Shown: positions 44,617 through 52,885 of the stretch, piece after piece
Layout of the letters: each line of letters starts with the position of its first letter
Position numbering within the stretch: position 1 is the first letter of the stretch
DNA from: Acidobacteriota bacterium
GTDB lineage: Bacteria; Acidobacteriota; Blastocatellia; UBA7656
DNA: 64,000 nucleotides
Direction of reading: 5' to 3'
Assembly (NCBI GenBank): GCA_040754075.1
Contig: JBFMDH010000024.1
Coordinates: 1-64,000, forward strand
The notes under the pieces: model-generated
The model's input: the letters and a program-made list of their open reading frames with translations, nothing else
Told to the model about the DNA's origin: nothing
Databases searched by the model: none
Program-made: the position numbers and the translations under genes

Positions 44617-45963
44617 TCATTTTTCATTACGAGGGTTTTCAATGATCGTTCCTTCACCGCAGAGTTCCGTGAGTAATTCATAAAATTCAGGGAACGAAAC
44701 CGCTGCACAATCTGCACCGATAATTTCCGTTTCACCGGATGCAAGCAACCCGGCGATGGTAAATGCCATTGCGATTCGATGGTCGCCTTCTGAATGAATC
44801 TTTGCTGCCTTCAAGGTCTGTTTGCCGCTGATTGCCAAGCCATCCTCGAACTCATCGACTTCAACGCCCATCGCTCGCAATCCTTCGGTTACAGTTTTGA
44901 GTCGGTCGCTTTCCTTAATTCGCAATTCGCGAGCATCGCGGATTTTCAAACGACCGGCAATTTGTGTTGCGATGACAGCAAGAATGGGTATTTCATCAAT
45001 GAGGTTTGGAATGATGTCACCGGACAAAACCATTCCTTCTTTTTCAGTTTTCAATTCCGAAAAGAAAATGCGCAAATCACCAACCGGTTCCATATGTCGC
45101 AGGGTAATATTTTCTCGAATAATAGTGGCTCCGAGGTTTTCCAGTACATTTAGAAATGCAGTTCGGGTCGGGTTTAAATTTATGTTTTTTATGAGCAATT
45201 GCGAATCAGGGAGCAACAAAGCCGCCGCAATTAAAAAAGCCGCAGATGAGACATCACCGGGAACCTGATAGGCAACCGGATGAAGTTCGACTTGTCCCTG
45301 AATAGAAATTTTATTGGTTGCCCGCAAAGTTTCAATCTTCGCGCCAAATTCCTTGAGCATGAGTTCCGAGTGGTTGCGCGATAATTCAGGCTCTGAAACG
45401 GTGGTCTCGCCATCGGCAAATATCCCTGCAAACAGGACACAGGTTTTCACCTGGGCGCTGGCAACCGGCGTGTGATAATCAATCGGGCGAAGTCGGTTTC
45501 CGTGAATGGTCAGGGGAGCAAAATTCCCCTCAGTCGCGGTAATCGTCGCGCCCATCAGGGTTAAAGGTTCAATGATGCGCTTCATCGGTCTTCGTCGGAT
45601 GCTGGCATCCCCGTCAACAATTGATTGAAAATTTTGCCCGGCAAGGATGCCGCTTAACATTCGGATGGTCGAACCGGAATTGCCGACAAATAATTCAACC
45701 GGTAATTTTGCCGGCTGATAACCGCGAAGACCGCGACCATGAATTTCGATGGTTTGATTATTTTCGACGACTGCGATTCCCAGTTTTTTTATACAATCGA
45801 GGGTGGCGTGACAATCGGCGCTCGATGCAAATCCCTGAATGGTTGAACAGCCCTCGGCAATCGACGCCAACATTGCCACACGATGGGAAATGGATTTATC
45901 ACCGGGGACTTGAACGGTTCCGATAACCTTTGAATTGCCTCTGATTCTTATGTTTCTTGACAT
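44617..45963 (-). CDS. aroA: 3-phosphoshikimate 1-carboxyvinyltransferase (EPSP synthase)
   Basis: EPSP synthase of 448 residues: the PEP-site PGDKSISHR near residue 20, NSGSTIRMLSG (instead of the NAGTA form), SRNHSELMLKEFGA, IPILAVIA, and KESDRL with the conserved Arg. It joins PEP to shikimate-3-phosphate. The NSGST version of the PEP loop is typical of class II-like enzymes, which can be less glyphosate-sensitive. ATG 45963 is chosen over TTG 45987. It converges exactly on the CstB-like gene (stop codons adjacent, zero gap), leaving no room for a terminator between them. Confidence 0.93.
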   Translation of the reverse strand: MSRNIRIRGNSKVIGTVQVPGDKSISHRVAMLASIAEGCSTIQGFASSADCHATLDCIKKLGIAVVENNQTIEIHGRGLRGYQPAKLPVELFVGNSGSTIRMLSGILAGQNFQSIVDGDASIRRRPMKRIIEPLTLMGATITATEGNFAPLTIHGNRLRPIDYHTPVASAQVKTCVLFAGIFADGETTVSEPELSRNHSELMLKEFGAKIETLRATNKISIQGQVELHPVAYQVPGDVSSAAFLIAAALLLPDSQLLIKNINLNPTRTAFLNVLENLGATIIRENITLRHMEPVGDLRIFFSELKTEKEGMVLSGDIIPNLIDEIPILAVIATQIAGRLKIRDARELRIKESDRLKTVTEGLRAMGVEVDEFEDGLAISGKQTLKAAKIHSEGDHRIAMAFTIAGLLASGETEIIGADCAAVSFPEFYELLTELCGEGTIIENPRNEK

Positions 45964-46039
45964 GGTAACTTTCGCTATGTTACACAATGACGCGCTTCGT
46001 GACTACTCAGTTTTTAGGTTTAAGAAAGGCTGACGCTTG

Positions 46040-46468
46040 ATGACGGAAACTTTAGACCTGTCCCTTCCGAGCAAATTGGAATCTGCCGAAACGGTTAGCT
46101 CTGAGGTAAAAATTGCTGCAGCCAAAATCGGATTTGAAGATGATGATGCAAACTGGGTAGAATTGGCGGTTCATGAAGCAGTAATCAATGCGATTACACA
46201 TGGCAATAAACACTCAGATGTGAAAAAGGTCGAGGTCAAGCTTATCATTGAAGATGATGCCTTGACGGTTTACATACGCGATAAAGGCGAGGGGTTTGAT
46301 CCAACGCAATTGCCAGACCCAACGGATGTCGATAATTTGTTGAAACCAAGTGGTCGGGGAATTTTTTATATGCGTACTTTCATGGACGAAGTCGAGCATT
46401 CATTGCACCCCGAAGGGGGAACCATTGTGCGATTAAAAAAATGGAAGCGCCAACAACAATCAGCTTAA
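46040..46468 (+). CDS. RsbW-like anti-sigma factor / serine kinase
   Basis: HATPase_c_2 protein of 142 residues: ELAVHEAVINAITHGN (N-box with the Mg-binding Asn), IRDKGEGFDP (G1 box) and PSGRGIFYMRTFMDEVE (G2 box). It resembles RsbW/SpoIIAB-type anti-sigma kinases, which hold a sigma factor and phosphorylate a STAS antagonist. The STAS gene follows after 15 bp. No sigma factor or PP2C phosphatase is in the window, so the target is unknown. ATG 46040 is used; the TTG before it would add one residue. Confidence 0.88.
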   Translation: MTETLDLSLPSKLESAETVSSEVKIAAAKIGFEDDDANWVELAVHEAVINAITHGNKHSDVKKVEVKLIIEDDALTVYIRDKGEGFDPTQLPDPTDVDNLLKPSGRGIFYMRTFMDEVEHSLHPEGGTIVRLKKWKRQQQSA

Positions 46469-46483
46469 AAGGAGAATAAGAAA

Positions 46484-46831
46484 ATGTCTCAATTGAGTCT
46501 CAAACAACGGGAAGCAGGTGATGTAACGGTTTTGGATTTATCAGGAAAAATCACCATCGGTGAAGGAAGCGTGCAATTGCGCGAAGCGGTTCGCGGATTA
46601 CTCGATAACGGCAAAAATAAAATTTTATTGAACCTTGGTGATGTTTCTTATGTTGACAGTTCAGGCATCGGTGAATTGGTCAGTTCCTATACAACCGTAA
46701 ATAAAGCCGGTGGACAGTTGAAACTTTTAAATTTGACAAAAAAAATTCAAGACCTTCTGGCGATTACCAAACTCCTCACGGTATTTGAAATTCATGAAGA
46801 TGAAGGCACCGCTTTAAGCAGCTTTAAATAA
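46484..46831 (+). CDS. STAS-domain anti-sigma factor antagonist
   Basis: STAS protein of 115 residues: [25 protein letters not shown] and [15 protein letters not shown], with Ser60 in the DSSG motif as the expected phosphorylation site. Unphosphorylated it would bind the RsbW-like kinase encoded just upstream and free a sigma factor. AAAGGAG precedes the ATG. A terminator follows, so this two-gene operon is closed. Confidence 0.92.
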   Translation: MSQLSLKQREAGDVTVLDLSGKITIGEGSVQLREAVRGLLDNGKNKILLNLGDVSYVDSSGIGELVSSYTTVNKAGGQLKLLNLTKKIQDLLAITKLLTVFEIHEDEGTALSSFK

Positions 46832-46860
46832 AATCTTCCAATCATCTTTGAACCCAAAAC

Positions 46861-46897
46861 GGCGCGAGATTCCTGAACGAGAATGCCGCGCCTTTTT
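46861..46897 (+). terminator. Terminator of the RsbW/STAS operon
   Basis: GGCGCG/CGCGCC stem (46861-46866 with 46887-46892), continued inward by ATTC/GAAT, and a T run at 46893-46897. It separates the partner-switch operon from the caspase-like gene, which needs its own promoter or readthrough. Confidence 0.8.
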
Positions 46898-46914
46898 GCT
46901 TTGTAAGTAGCATC

Positions 46915-49137
46915 ATGAGTCAATCTAAAAGCAGACGAATAGGGATGGGATTCTTTCTACTCAACCTTCTGTTCGTGTGGCTTCCCTTGGGTTACGCACA
47001 AACCACCCAGCCCGTTTCCCCTCCATCTAAATCGTGGGCAGTTGTTATTGGGGTTTCTAAATATCCAAAACTTCCCGGCGGATACCAAATCCAATTTGCC
47101 GATAAAGATGCATTGGCTTTCGCTGAAGCCATGCGGAAAATCTGCGGTGATAATGTTCGCACCTTTATCAATCAGGAAGCGACAGTTTCCTCGATTAAGG
47201 AAGCCGTGGGTAACTGGCTGGCGCGTTCGACTACCGAAAACGATACGGTTTACATCTTCTTTTCCGGTCACGGATTTTATGAAAAAGAATACGGAGAATC
47301 CTATTTTTTAACCTTCGATTCGGATGCCAATGTTCCCTACTCATCGGCTGTTTCATTAAAAGATTTCGCCTATGCAATTGGTAAACGTGTGCGCGCCCGC
47401 CGGGTATTACTAATTGCCGACGCCATGCGACAGGATTATTTTGATAGCGAGAAATATGGCGATGCGTCGAAAAATTTTGTTCAGGCAATCGATCAAGTAA
47501 CCGAGTCGCGTTCCGGTATTTCAAGTTTGCTTGCCAATAAAGGCGGCGAGTTTTCCCGCGAAGGTCAACGATGGGAAGGACACGGCGTTTTTACACGGTA
47601 TGTGCTTGAAGCAATCAATAAGGCTTCGGATAAAAATCGCGATGGCGTCTTAAACGGGGATGAACTTTTCGATTTCATCGCCTCGAGAATTTCTCAAGAC
47701 ACTTCCAATAAACAGCATCCAACACGTTTAGGAAATGGGTTTTCAGAAATCGCCTGGGCAAAGGTTGCAGGTTCACCGGAAAAGAGTGTTTCGTCGAATC
47801 CCGTCAATGCGGTTACAAAACCTGACAAACCGGTAATCGTAGCCAAAGCCGAAGAGCCGCAAATTCCGAAACTGGAAACAGCAAAAGTTGAAACCAAAGC
47901 ACCGGAAAATAAACCTTCACCTGCGGCACCTCAGATTAATTCCACGACGAATCAGCAATCACCACAACCACCAATCAACCGTCCATCAGTGATTGAGGCA
48001 CCCCAAGTTCAAGCGCCAAAACCCAAGCAACAACCGGTTAATAAGCCTCAGACTACAACGCCACCCGTGAATCAACCTGCGCAAATCGCCAAGTCCAATC
48101 CGCCGGTTTCACCGACAACCAAGGTTGAGCCGCCTAAATCGGTGGCAACTAATTCTCCAACATCATCTGCTCAACCCAATAAAGCGCCTGCACAACCTAC
48201 AATTTCGGAACCGAAAGTTATCACTAAACCGGAACCGGTGAAGGTTCCCAAACCCGCAATCATTACCAGCGAAACGCCCAGTGCGGTAAAAACCTCGCCA
48301 AATGCACCCAGTGTTATCGCTACCTCTAAAGAAACTGCGGCTCCGCCATCGCCTATGCTTTTTGAATTTGAAGAGGCGATAAAAACCGCTCGCCTGCTTG
48401 AACCCAAAGGCAATTGCGCCTGGGATTACTATCAACAACTGAGCACGCAAGCGAATGCTTCGGCTGATGTGTATAAATTAAAACTCCGTTTGACTGAAGC
48501 CTTAATAAAAGGCGGGAAAGAAATCATTGGCAGCTATTCAACAACCGATTCGGTGTCGGATCGTGTGGACGATATTCGTCGGGCTGGACAAATGTTTTCC
48601 AAAGCCCGCGCGCTTTCACCTGAAACTAACGAGGCTTTGCTGCTTGAAAAACTGAGCGCCGCGCAAGCCCTCCTCGCTTTGCAATTTTACGATGAAGCCG
48701 AGCGGGCACTGATGCAATTACCTAAATCGGCATTCGTTGAAAATGCCTTCGGTTTGGTATACGCCGGGCGGCTGGACTATTGGAAAGCCGAACGTGCTTA
48801 CCAAAATGCCATTGCGCAGGATGCCAACTGGTTTGCGCCGCATTACAATTTAGGCTTGCTTTTTCGCGCTCAGAAAAAAGAGGAAGCGCTCGGCGCATTT
48901 GAGCAGGCGGCAAAAGTTGAAAGCAAAAATGCGGCGATATTTCTTGCGCTTGGTGATGAATATTTTTCACAAAGCAAATGGCAACAGGCGGCAGAAAATT
49001 ATCGCAAAGCGGTAAACCTCAAACCCTACGATGACACCTTGCATACCAAATTAGGTCACGCGCTTTATAGTCAAGGTTTGCGCGACGAAGCCAATCGCGA
49101 GTATCAAAAAGCCAAAGAGTTACGCAGCAAACAATAG
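46915..49137 (+). CDS. Exported caspase-fold protein without catalytic Cys, with TPR repeats
   Basis: Protein of 740 residues: signal peptide (1-29), a peptidase C14/caspase-like domain (about 38-275), a long Pro/Lys/Thr-rich linker (about 285-475) and four or so TPRs (about 545-735). The domain has the His motif FFSGHGF (His119), but the place of the catalytic Cys, normally DACHSG, reads D-A-M171-R-Q, so it cannot be a Cys protease by the normal mechanism. It may have become a binding scaffold or recogniser. The TPRs suggest protein partners outside the cytoplasm. The rest of the fold (WAVVIGVSKYPKLP, DVNKD-like calcium loop DKNRDGVLNGDELF) is well kept. The DKNRDGVLNGDELF segment looks like a calcium-binding EF-hand loop. 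Confidence 0.85.
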   Translation: MSQSKSRRIGMGFFLLNLLFVWLPLGYAQTTQPVSPPSKSWAVVIGVSKYPKLPGGYQIQFADKDALAFAEAMRKICGDNVRTFINQEATVSSIKEAVGNWLARSTTENDTVYIFFSGHGFYEKEYGESYFLTFDSDANVPYSSAVSLKDFAYAIGKRVRARRVLLIADAMRQDYFDSEKYGDASKNFVQAIDQVTESRSGISSLLANKGGEFSREGQRWEGHGVFTRYVLEAINKASDKNRDGVLNGDELFDFIASRISQDTSNKQHPTRLGNGFSEIAWAKVAGSPEKSVSSNPVNAVTKPDKPVIVAKAEEPQIPKLETAKVETKAPENKPSPAAPQINSTTNQQSPQPPINRPSVIEAPQVQAPKPKQQPVNKPQTTTPPVNQPAQIAKSNPPVSPTTKVEPPKSVATNSPTSSAQPNKAPAQPTISEPKVITKPEPVKVPKPAIITSETPSAVKTSPNAPSVIATSKETAAPPSPMLFEFEEAIKTARLLEPKGNCAWDYYQQLSTQANASADVYKLKLRLTEALIKGGKEIIGSYSTTDSVSDRVDDIRRAGQMFSKARALSPETNEALLLEKLSAAQALLALQFYDEAERALMQLPKSAFVENAFGLVYAGRLDYWKAERAYQNAIAQDANWFAPHYNLGLLFRAQKKEEALGAFEQAAKVESKNAAIFLALGDEYFSQSKWQQAAENYRKAVNLKPYDDTLHTKLGHALYSQGLRDEANREYQKAKELRSKQ

Positions 49138-49141
49138 CTCT

Positions 49142-50338
49142 CTACTTTTTCTTTTTTTCTTCTTCAATTTTTTGCGACAGGTTAATCAAGTAAATTTCCT
49201 TGTCCGGCTCCTGGTCTTCCAAGGTTACTGTATTTTTTGAAACCTGCTTTTGAATCGGCGGTTTGGGCAGTTCCCGTTCGCCGCCAAAAATAATCTGCTC
49301 ATTGGTTAAAAAAACCGGTGAATGAATGTTATAGCCTTTGGTGGTTAATCGGATGATTTGTTGAGTAGTTGAATCGTACATGAAGAGATGCGCGCCTCTT
49401 TCCGAAGGCGCAATAAAAGCGATTAAATTACCATCAGGAGAAACCGCCGGTGCATATTTCGGCAAATCAGGTTCCGGGAAATCTTTTATCTCCAGAGTCG
49501 CCATATCCAGCAGATAAAGATTGTCCTGTTGTTCCGGTTGTTTCTGTGCCCAAAGCACTACGGAATTTTTTTGTGGAATAAACACAAATTTATGAATGCG
49601 AGCGAGACGGTCTTCGGTTAAATCGCGAAGCGGTTTGCCTTTCAAGTCATACTCCCAGAGCGAATGCCGACCGCTGGATTCTTCAATTTTAACCAGAAAA
49701 ATGGATTTGCCGTCTTTGAGTATAGTTGCCCGAATCGTGGAGGCTTCATCATCGGTGAAATATTCGCCTTTGCCGCCGGTTAAGCCAATCGAAGCGATGT
49801 GCAAGATGCCAAAAGCCGCGCCTTCGAGCGGGCTTTCATCGGTTGTATAAAAAATTTTTTTGCCATCCGGTGCAAAGACCGGTTCTTTATCGGTGAAATT
49901 ATTGGCGGTCAATCGCTTGATCGTCCCGGTATCCAGTTTCACTGTATAAATGTCTGCGAAACTTCCCATATCGCCGAAACCGGCAAAGGCAATGGTCGAA
50001 CTGTCAGGAGACCAGGCAGGGTCGTTTGCGCCCCATTTCATGTTGGTAAGCGGTGCGCGAACCGAAAAGTCAGTCAAATCCATGACATAGAGATTGGGCG
50101 GAAAATTCGGTTTTTTCGCGATGAATGCCAGGTATTTTTTATCCGGTGAAATCGACCCGATGGCATATAATCCAACCCCAACCGTTAATTTCTTCACCGC
50201 AAATTTTTCCGGCAGCGGTTTGTCTTTCTCCTCCTTCTTGTCTTTTTGTGCAAATGCCGCAAAATTCAACGTTAAAACGCTCACAAGGTATAATCCCAGG
50301 GCAAGCCAGACAGTATATTGCTTTGATTTATTTTTCAT
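49142..50338 (-). CDS. TolB-like PD40 beta-propeller protein
   Basis: Exported protein of 398 residues (signal peptide QYTVWLALGLYLVSVLTLNFAAFA) with WD40-like/PD40 repeats: ISPDKKYLAFIAKKPNFPPNLYVMDL, WSPDSSTIAFAGFG, FAPDGKKIFYTTD, VSPDGNLIAFIAPS. It is a TolB-type propeller or the propeller half of an S9 peptidase without the peptidase. It probably binds proteins or carbohydrates in the periplasm. It converges with the caspase-fold gene (4-bp gap). Confidence 0.82.
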   Translation of the reverse strand: MKNKSKQYTVWLALGLYLVSVLTLNFAAFAQKDKKEEKDKPLPEKFAVKKLTVGVGLYAIGSISPDKKYLAFIAKKPNFPPNLYVMDLTDFSVRAPLTNMKWGANDPAWSPDSSTIAFAGFGDMGSFADIYTVKLDTGTIKRLTANNFTDKEPVFAPDGKKIFYTTDESPLEGAAFGILHIASIGLTGGKGEYFTDDEASTIRATILKDGKSIFLVKIEESSGRHSLWEYDLKGKPLRDLTEDRLARIHKFVFIPQKNSVVLWAQKQPEQQDNLYLLDMATLEIKDFPEPDLPKYAPAVSPDGNLIAFIAPSERGAHLFMYDSTTQQIIRLTTKGYNIHSPVFLTNEQIIFGGERELPKPPIQKQVSKNTVTLEDQEPDKEIYLINLSQKIEEEKKKK

Positions 50339-50481
50339 TTTATTTCCTAAAATTGGATTTCAAAAATGATGCCACTTCAATTTTCCACAAGCAACTTGGA
50401 GATTCATTTCCGCCTCAAATGCCTCTCTTTAGTTTCGGTTTTTTCGATGCTATGATTCAAATTTCAAGAGGGTAAATCATT

Positions 50482-52053
50482 ATGAGTCGTTTGATGTTCG
50501 TTTTCCTTTCAGGAACTGAAAAAGGCAAAACCAGAATTTTTACTCAATCAACCGTTTCCATCGGCACCTCAGACTCCTATGACCTGACGCTGGTTGCCGA
50601 AGAAGGTGGTTTATTACCTGAAGGGCTAATTGCAGAAATCACTAACGAGCCGAACGACATTCTTAAATTGATACCCCGTTATAAAACCGATTTTTTTCCC
50701 ATTACGATAAACGGGGAACCGGTTTCACCGGAAATGAATGGCATCGAATTGCAGGATGGCGACACCATTCATTTCGGGCACGGGCTATCGAGCGCCAGTA
50801 TTTTATTTCAGGTAATGCCTGAAAATTTTTCGACTGCCAGTCTGGTTCATCAGGGACGCAGGGCATTAGACCCGACGCCCTCCCCGCAACCCGTACACCC
50901 CTTAACTGCGACCTTATTTGTAAAAGAATTGTCAGCCAGTTTATGGGCTGAGGTGCCACGCAAAATCAAACTCATCGGACTGGGTTCGGTTGGTATACTG
51001 ACATTAATTTTACTGTTTATCATCTTTTTTAATTTTTTGATTCTTCATCGCAATACCACACAGATTGAAAGTTTGCGAAAGCAAGCGGAAAAATCGGAAA
51101 CTACACGCCTACAGGATCAGGAAATCATCAAGGAGCAACAGGATGAGATAAAACGTTTACGTGATATTACCGAACAATCCAGACAATTTACCCAACGCAT
51201 TGCCGAACAATTCAGCCAGAGCGTTTGTTTGATTGTCGGCAGTTATACCTTTGTTGAAAAAGGCACCGGCAAGGTTTTGAAATATGAAACCGTAGATAAT
51301 TCGAGCGGCGCGCCAATTGATAAAAATGGCAATCTGCTGGCATCCGTAGACGGCGCGGGTGAACCGGTGCGGATTGATTACACCGGAACCGGGTTTGTGA
51401 TTAAACAGGGAATGATTGCCACCAATCGCCATATCGTAAAGCCCTGGGCGAGCGATTCGGTGGCGCAACTCATCTTGAGTCAAAGTTCAAATCTGCGCCC
51501 CCAACTGGATAAACTCGCGGCATTCTTTCCTTCGATTAAAAAAGAGTTTGATTTGAAAGAAGCTATCTCTTCGGATAAGTATGATATTTCGCTCTGTTCA
51601 TTTGAACAGGACGAAACCGCTTTGCCGGAAATTCCCATGAGTACGGATGATCCGCGTTCAATTATCGGTGAATCAGTGGTCGTGCTCGGTTACCCGACCG
51701 GTGTTGATGGGCTTTTACAACGCATAGACGATGAAGGAATGCGCCGGGAAATATTGCGTCAACACGGCGCGTCGGCTGAAGATGTGGCGGTCGGACTTGC
51801 CAGCCGTGGATTGATTCGCCCGCTAACGACCACCGGAAATGTCACTGACGCTTTACCGAACCGGCTGGTTCACAGCGCCCAAACGACTGAAGGGGGTTCC
51901 GGCAGTCCGATTTTTGATCGTGAAGGCAGAGTGATTGCCATCAATTCAGCAATCTTGACGCCGACTGATGGCGGACAAAGTTTTGGCGGATCAAATTTTG
52001 GGGTTCCCATCAAAGCCACCTATGACTTGCTCCTTGCTTTTCAGAAACAGTAA
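50482..52053 (+). CDS. FHA-like/TM/coiled-coil/trypsin-like serine protease fusion
   Basis: Protein of 523 residues. Residues 1-112 form an FHA-like beta-sandwich (VSIGTSDSYDLTL, ITINGEPV, LQDGDTIHFG) in which the GR and SxxH residues needed for phosphothreonine are missing. One membrane helix (162-188) and a coiled coil (192-245) follow, then a trypsin-type domain with H317 (ATNRHIV), D368 (KYDISLC) and S474 (EGGSGSPIF). The triad is complete though GGSGSP differs from the HtrA GNSGGP. No PDZ. It looks like a sensor that links a cytoplasmic FHA-like head to an extracytoplasmic protease. No clear SD; ATG 50482 follows AGAGGGTAAATCATT. Confidence 0.85.
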   Translation: MSRLMFVFLSGTEKGKTRIFTQSTVSIGTSDSYDLTLVAEEGGLLPEGLIAEITNEPNDILKLIPRYKTDFFPITINGEPVSPEMNGIELQDGDTIHFGHGLSSASILFQVMPENFSTASLVHQGRRALDPTPSPQPVHPLTATLFVKELSASLWAEVPRKIKLIGLGSVGILTLILLFIIFFNFLILHRNTTQIESLRKQAEKSETTRLQDQEIIKEQQDEIKRLRDITEQSRQFTQRIAEQFSQSVCLIVGSYTFVEKGTGKVLKYETVDNSSGAPIDKNGNLLASVDGAGEPVRIDYTGTGFVIKQGMIATNRHIVKPWASDSVAQLILSQSSNLRPQLDKLAAFFPSIKKEFDLKEAISSDKYDISLCSFEQDETALPEIPMSTDDPRSIIGESVVVLGYPTGVDGLLQRIDDEGMRREILRQHGASAEDVAVGLASRGLIRPLTTTGNVTDALPNRLVHSAQTTEGGSGSPIFDREGRVIAINSAILTPTDGGQSFGGSNFGVPIKATYDLLLAFQKQ

Positions 52054-52130
52054 GTTCTGTGGAGGGTCAATTCCCGGCAATGCTATCTAACCTCTTTAGC
52101 GGATGTGCAAACCCACCGGCGTAACAGTTT

Positions 52131-52187
52131 GGTACTCCAGATGAACTTTGGGAGAGCATTTTCAATTCAAAGTTCATCTGAAATACC
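52131..52187. repeat. Inverted repeat between convergent genes
   Basis: Arms at 52131-52149 and 52169-52187 pair over a perfect 12-bp core (CAGATGAACTTT/AAAGTTCATCTG) plus GGTA/TACC at the outer ends; 19-nt loop. It sits 78 bp after the FHA-protease stop. It could terminate that transcript or be a small mobile-element remnant. The rest of the gap shows nothing else. Confidence 0.55.
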
Positions 52188-52233
52188 ACTTCGTAAAAAC
52201 CCAAATTTTGGCTTTACTTTAGTTTTATAAAAA

Positions 52234-52686
52234 TTAAGAGTTGTGATTGAGGGTCAGCGAACTCTCATCATTCCAATTGGCAATTTCCACACCGCTGAAT
52301 TTCAATAATTCATCTTCTTTGGTCGGCGGAGAAACCACATCGAAGGTAATGTTATCAAATTTGCTTTGCCCGCGATAAAAAGCCGTTCGATGGCCTCTCC
52401 CGTTGGTAAATTCAATGGTCTGAATTCCCCATTTTCCGAGGGCAGCGTTTTCCGGGATTTCAACCGGTATTTCAAAAAGCGAATATTGATAAATTGCTTC
52501 CGGCGGGATGTGGACTTCACCATAGGCAAATTTTGCTTTACTGGTGTTAGAAACACTGAATTGAAAGCATTGAACATAAATTTTCTGGATGCCTGCCGGG
52601 TCACTTGCACGAATTCTGAGCATCAACTTATTACCCGCGACCACCGTAATTTCAGCAGAGTTGCTGGGTTGCAAACTCACAGCCAT
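52234..52686 (-). CDS. Hypothetical beta-rich protein
   Basis: Protein of 150 residues, no signal peptide or membrane helix. The first half (EITVVAGNKLMLRIRASDPAGIQKIYVQCFQFS) reads like an immunoglobulin-like or cadherin-like sandwich; the second half has ALGKWGIQTIEFTNGRGHRTAFYRG, typical of bacterial Ig-like folds. I do not recognise the family and see no catalytic motif. A GAGGTG SD precedes ATG 52686. Gene is alone on the minus strand. Confidence 0.6.
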   Translation of the reverse strand: MAVSLQPSNSAEITVVAGNKLMLRIRASDPAGIQKIYVQCFQFSVSNTSKAKFAYGEVHIPPEAIYQYSLFEIPVEIPENAALGKWGIQTIEFTNGRGHRTAFYRGQSKFDNITFDVVSPPTKEDELLKFSGVEIANWNDESSLTLNHNS

Positions 52687-52834
52687 GTCTTCACCTCGCT
52701 ATGTATGATTTCAAATTTTTTGTGAGGAGTATTTTATTGTGAGGTTGTTTATTAATATTCGCAGGGCAGAGTCTATTGATTTTTCCTCAAACCTGCGTGA
52801 GATAATATGGATTGTTTTTTGCGGAGTCAAGTTG

Positions 52835-52880
52835 CCGAAGTTTGAAGAATAATTTTATAACAATTTTCTTCAAACTTCGG
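52835..52880 (-). terminator. 15-bp perfect inverted repeat after the TPR gene
   Basis: CCGAAGTTTGAAGAA (52835-52849) and its exact complement at 52866-52880, loop 16, begin 5 bp beyond the stop of the minus-strand TPR gene. There is no U run directly after it, so it may stabilise the 3' end rather than terminate by itself. Confidence 0.6.
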
Positions 52881-52885
52881 TGTGA

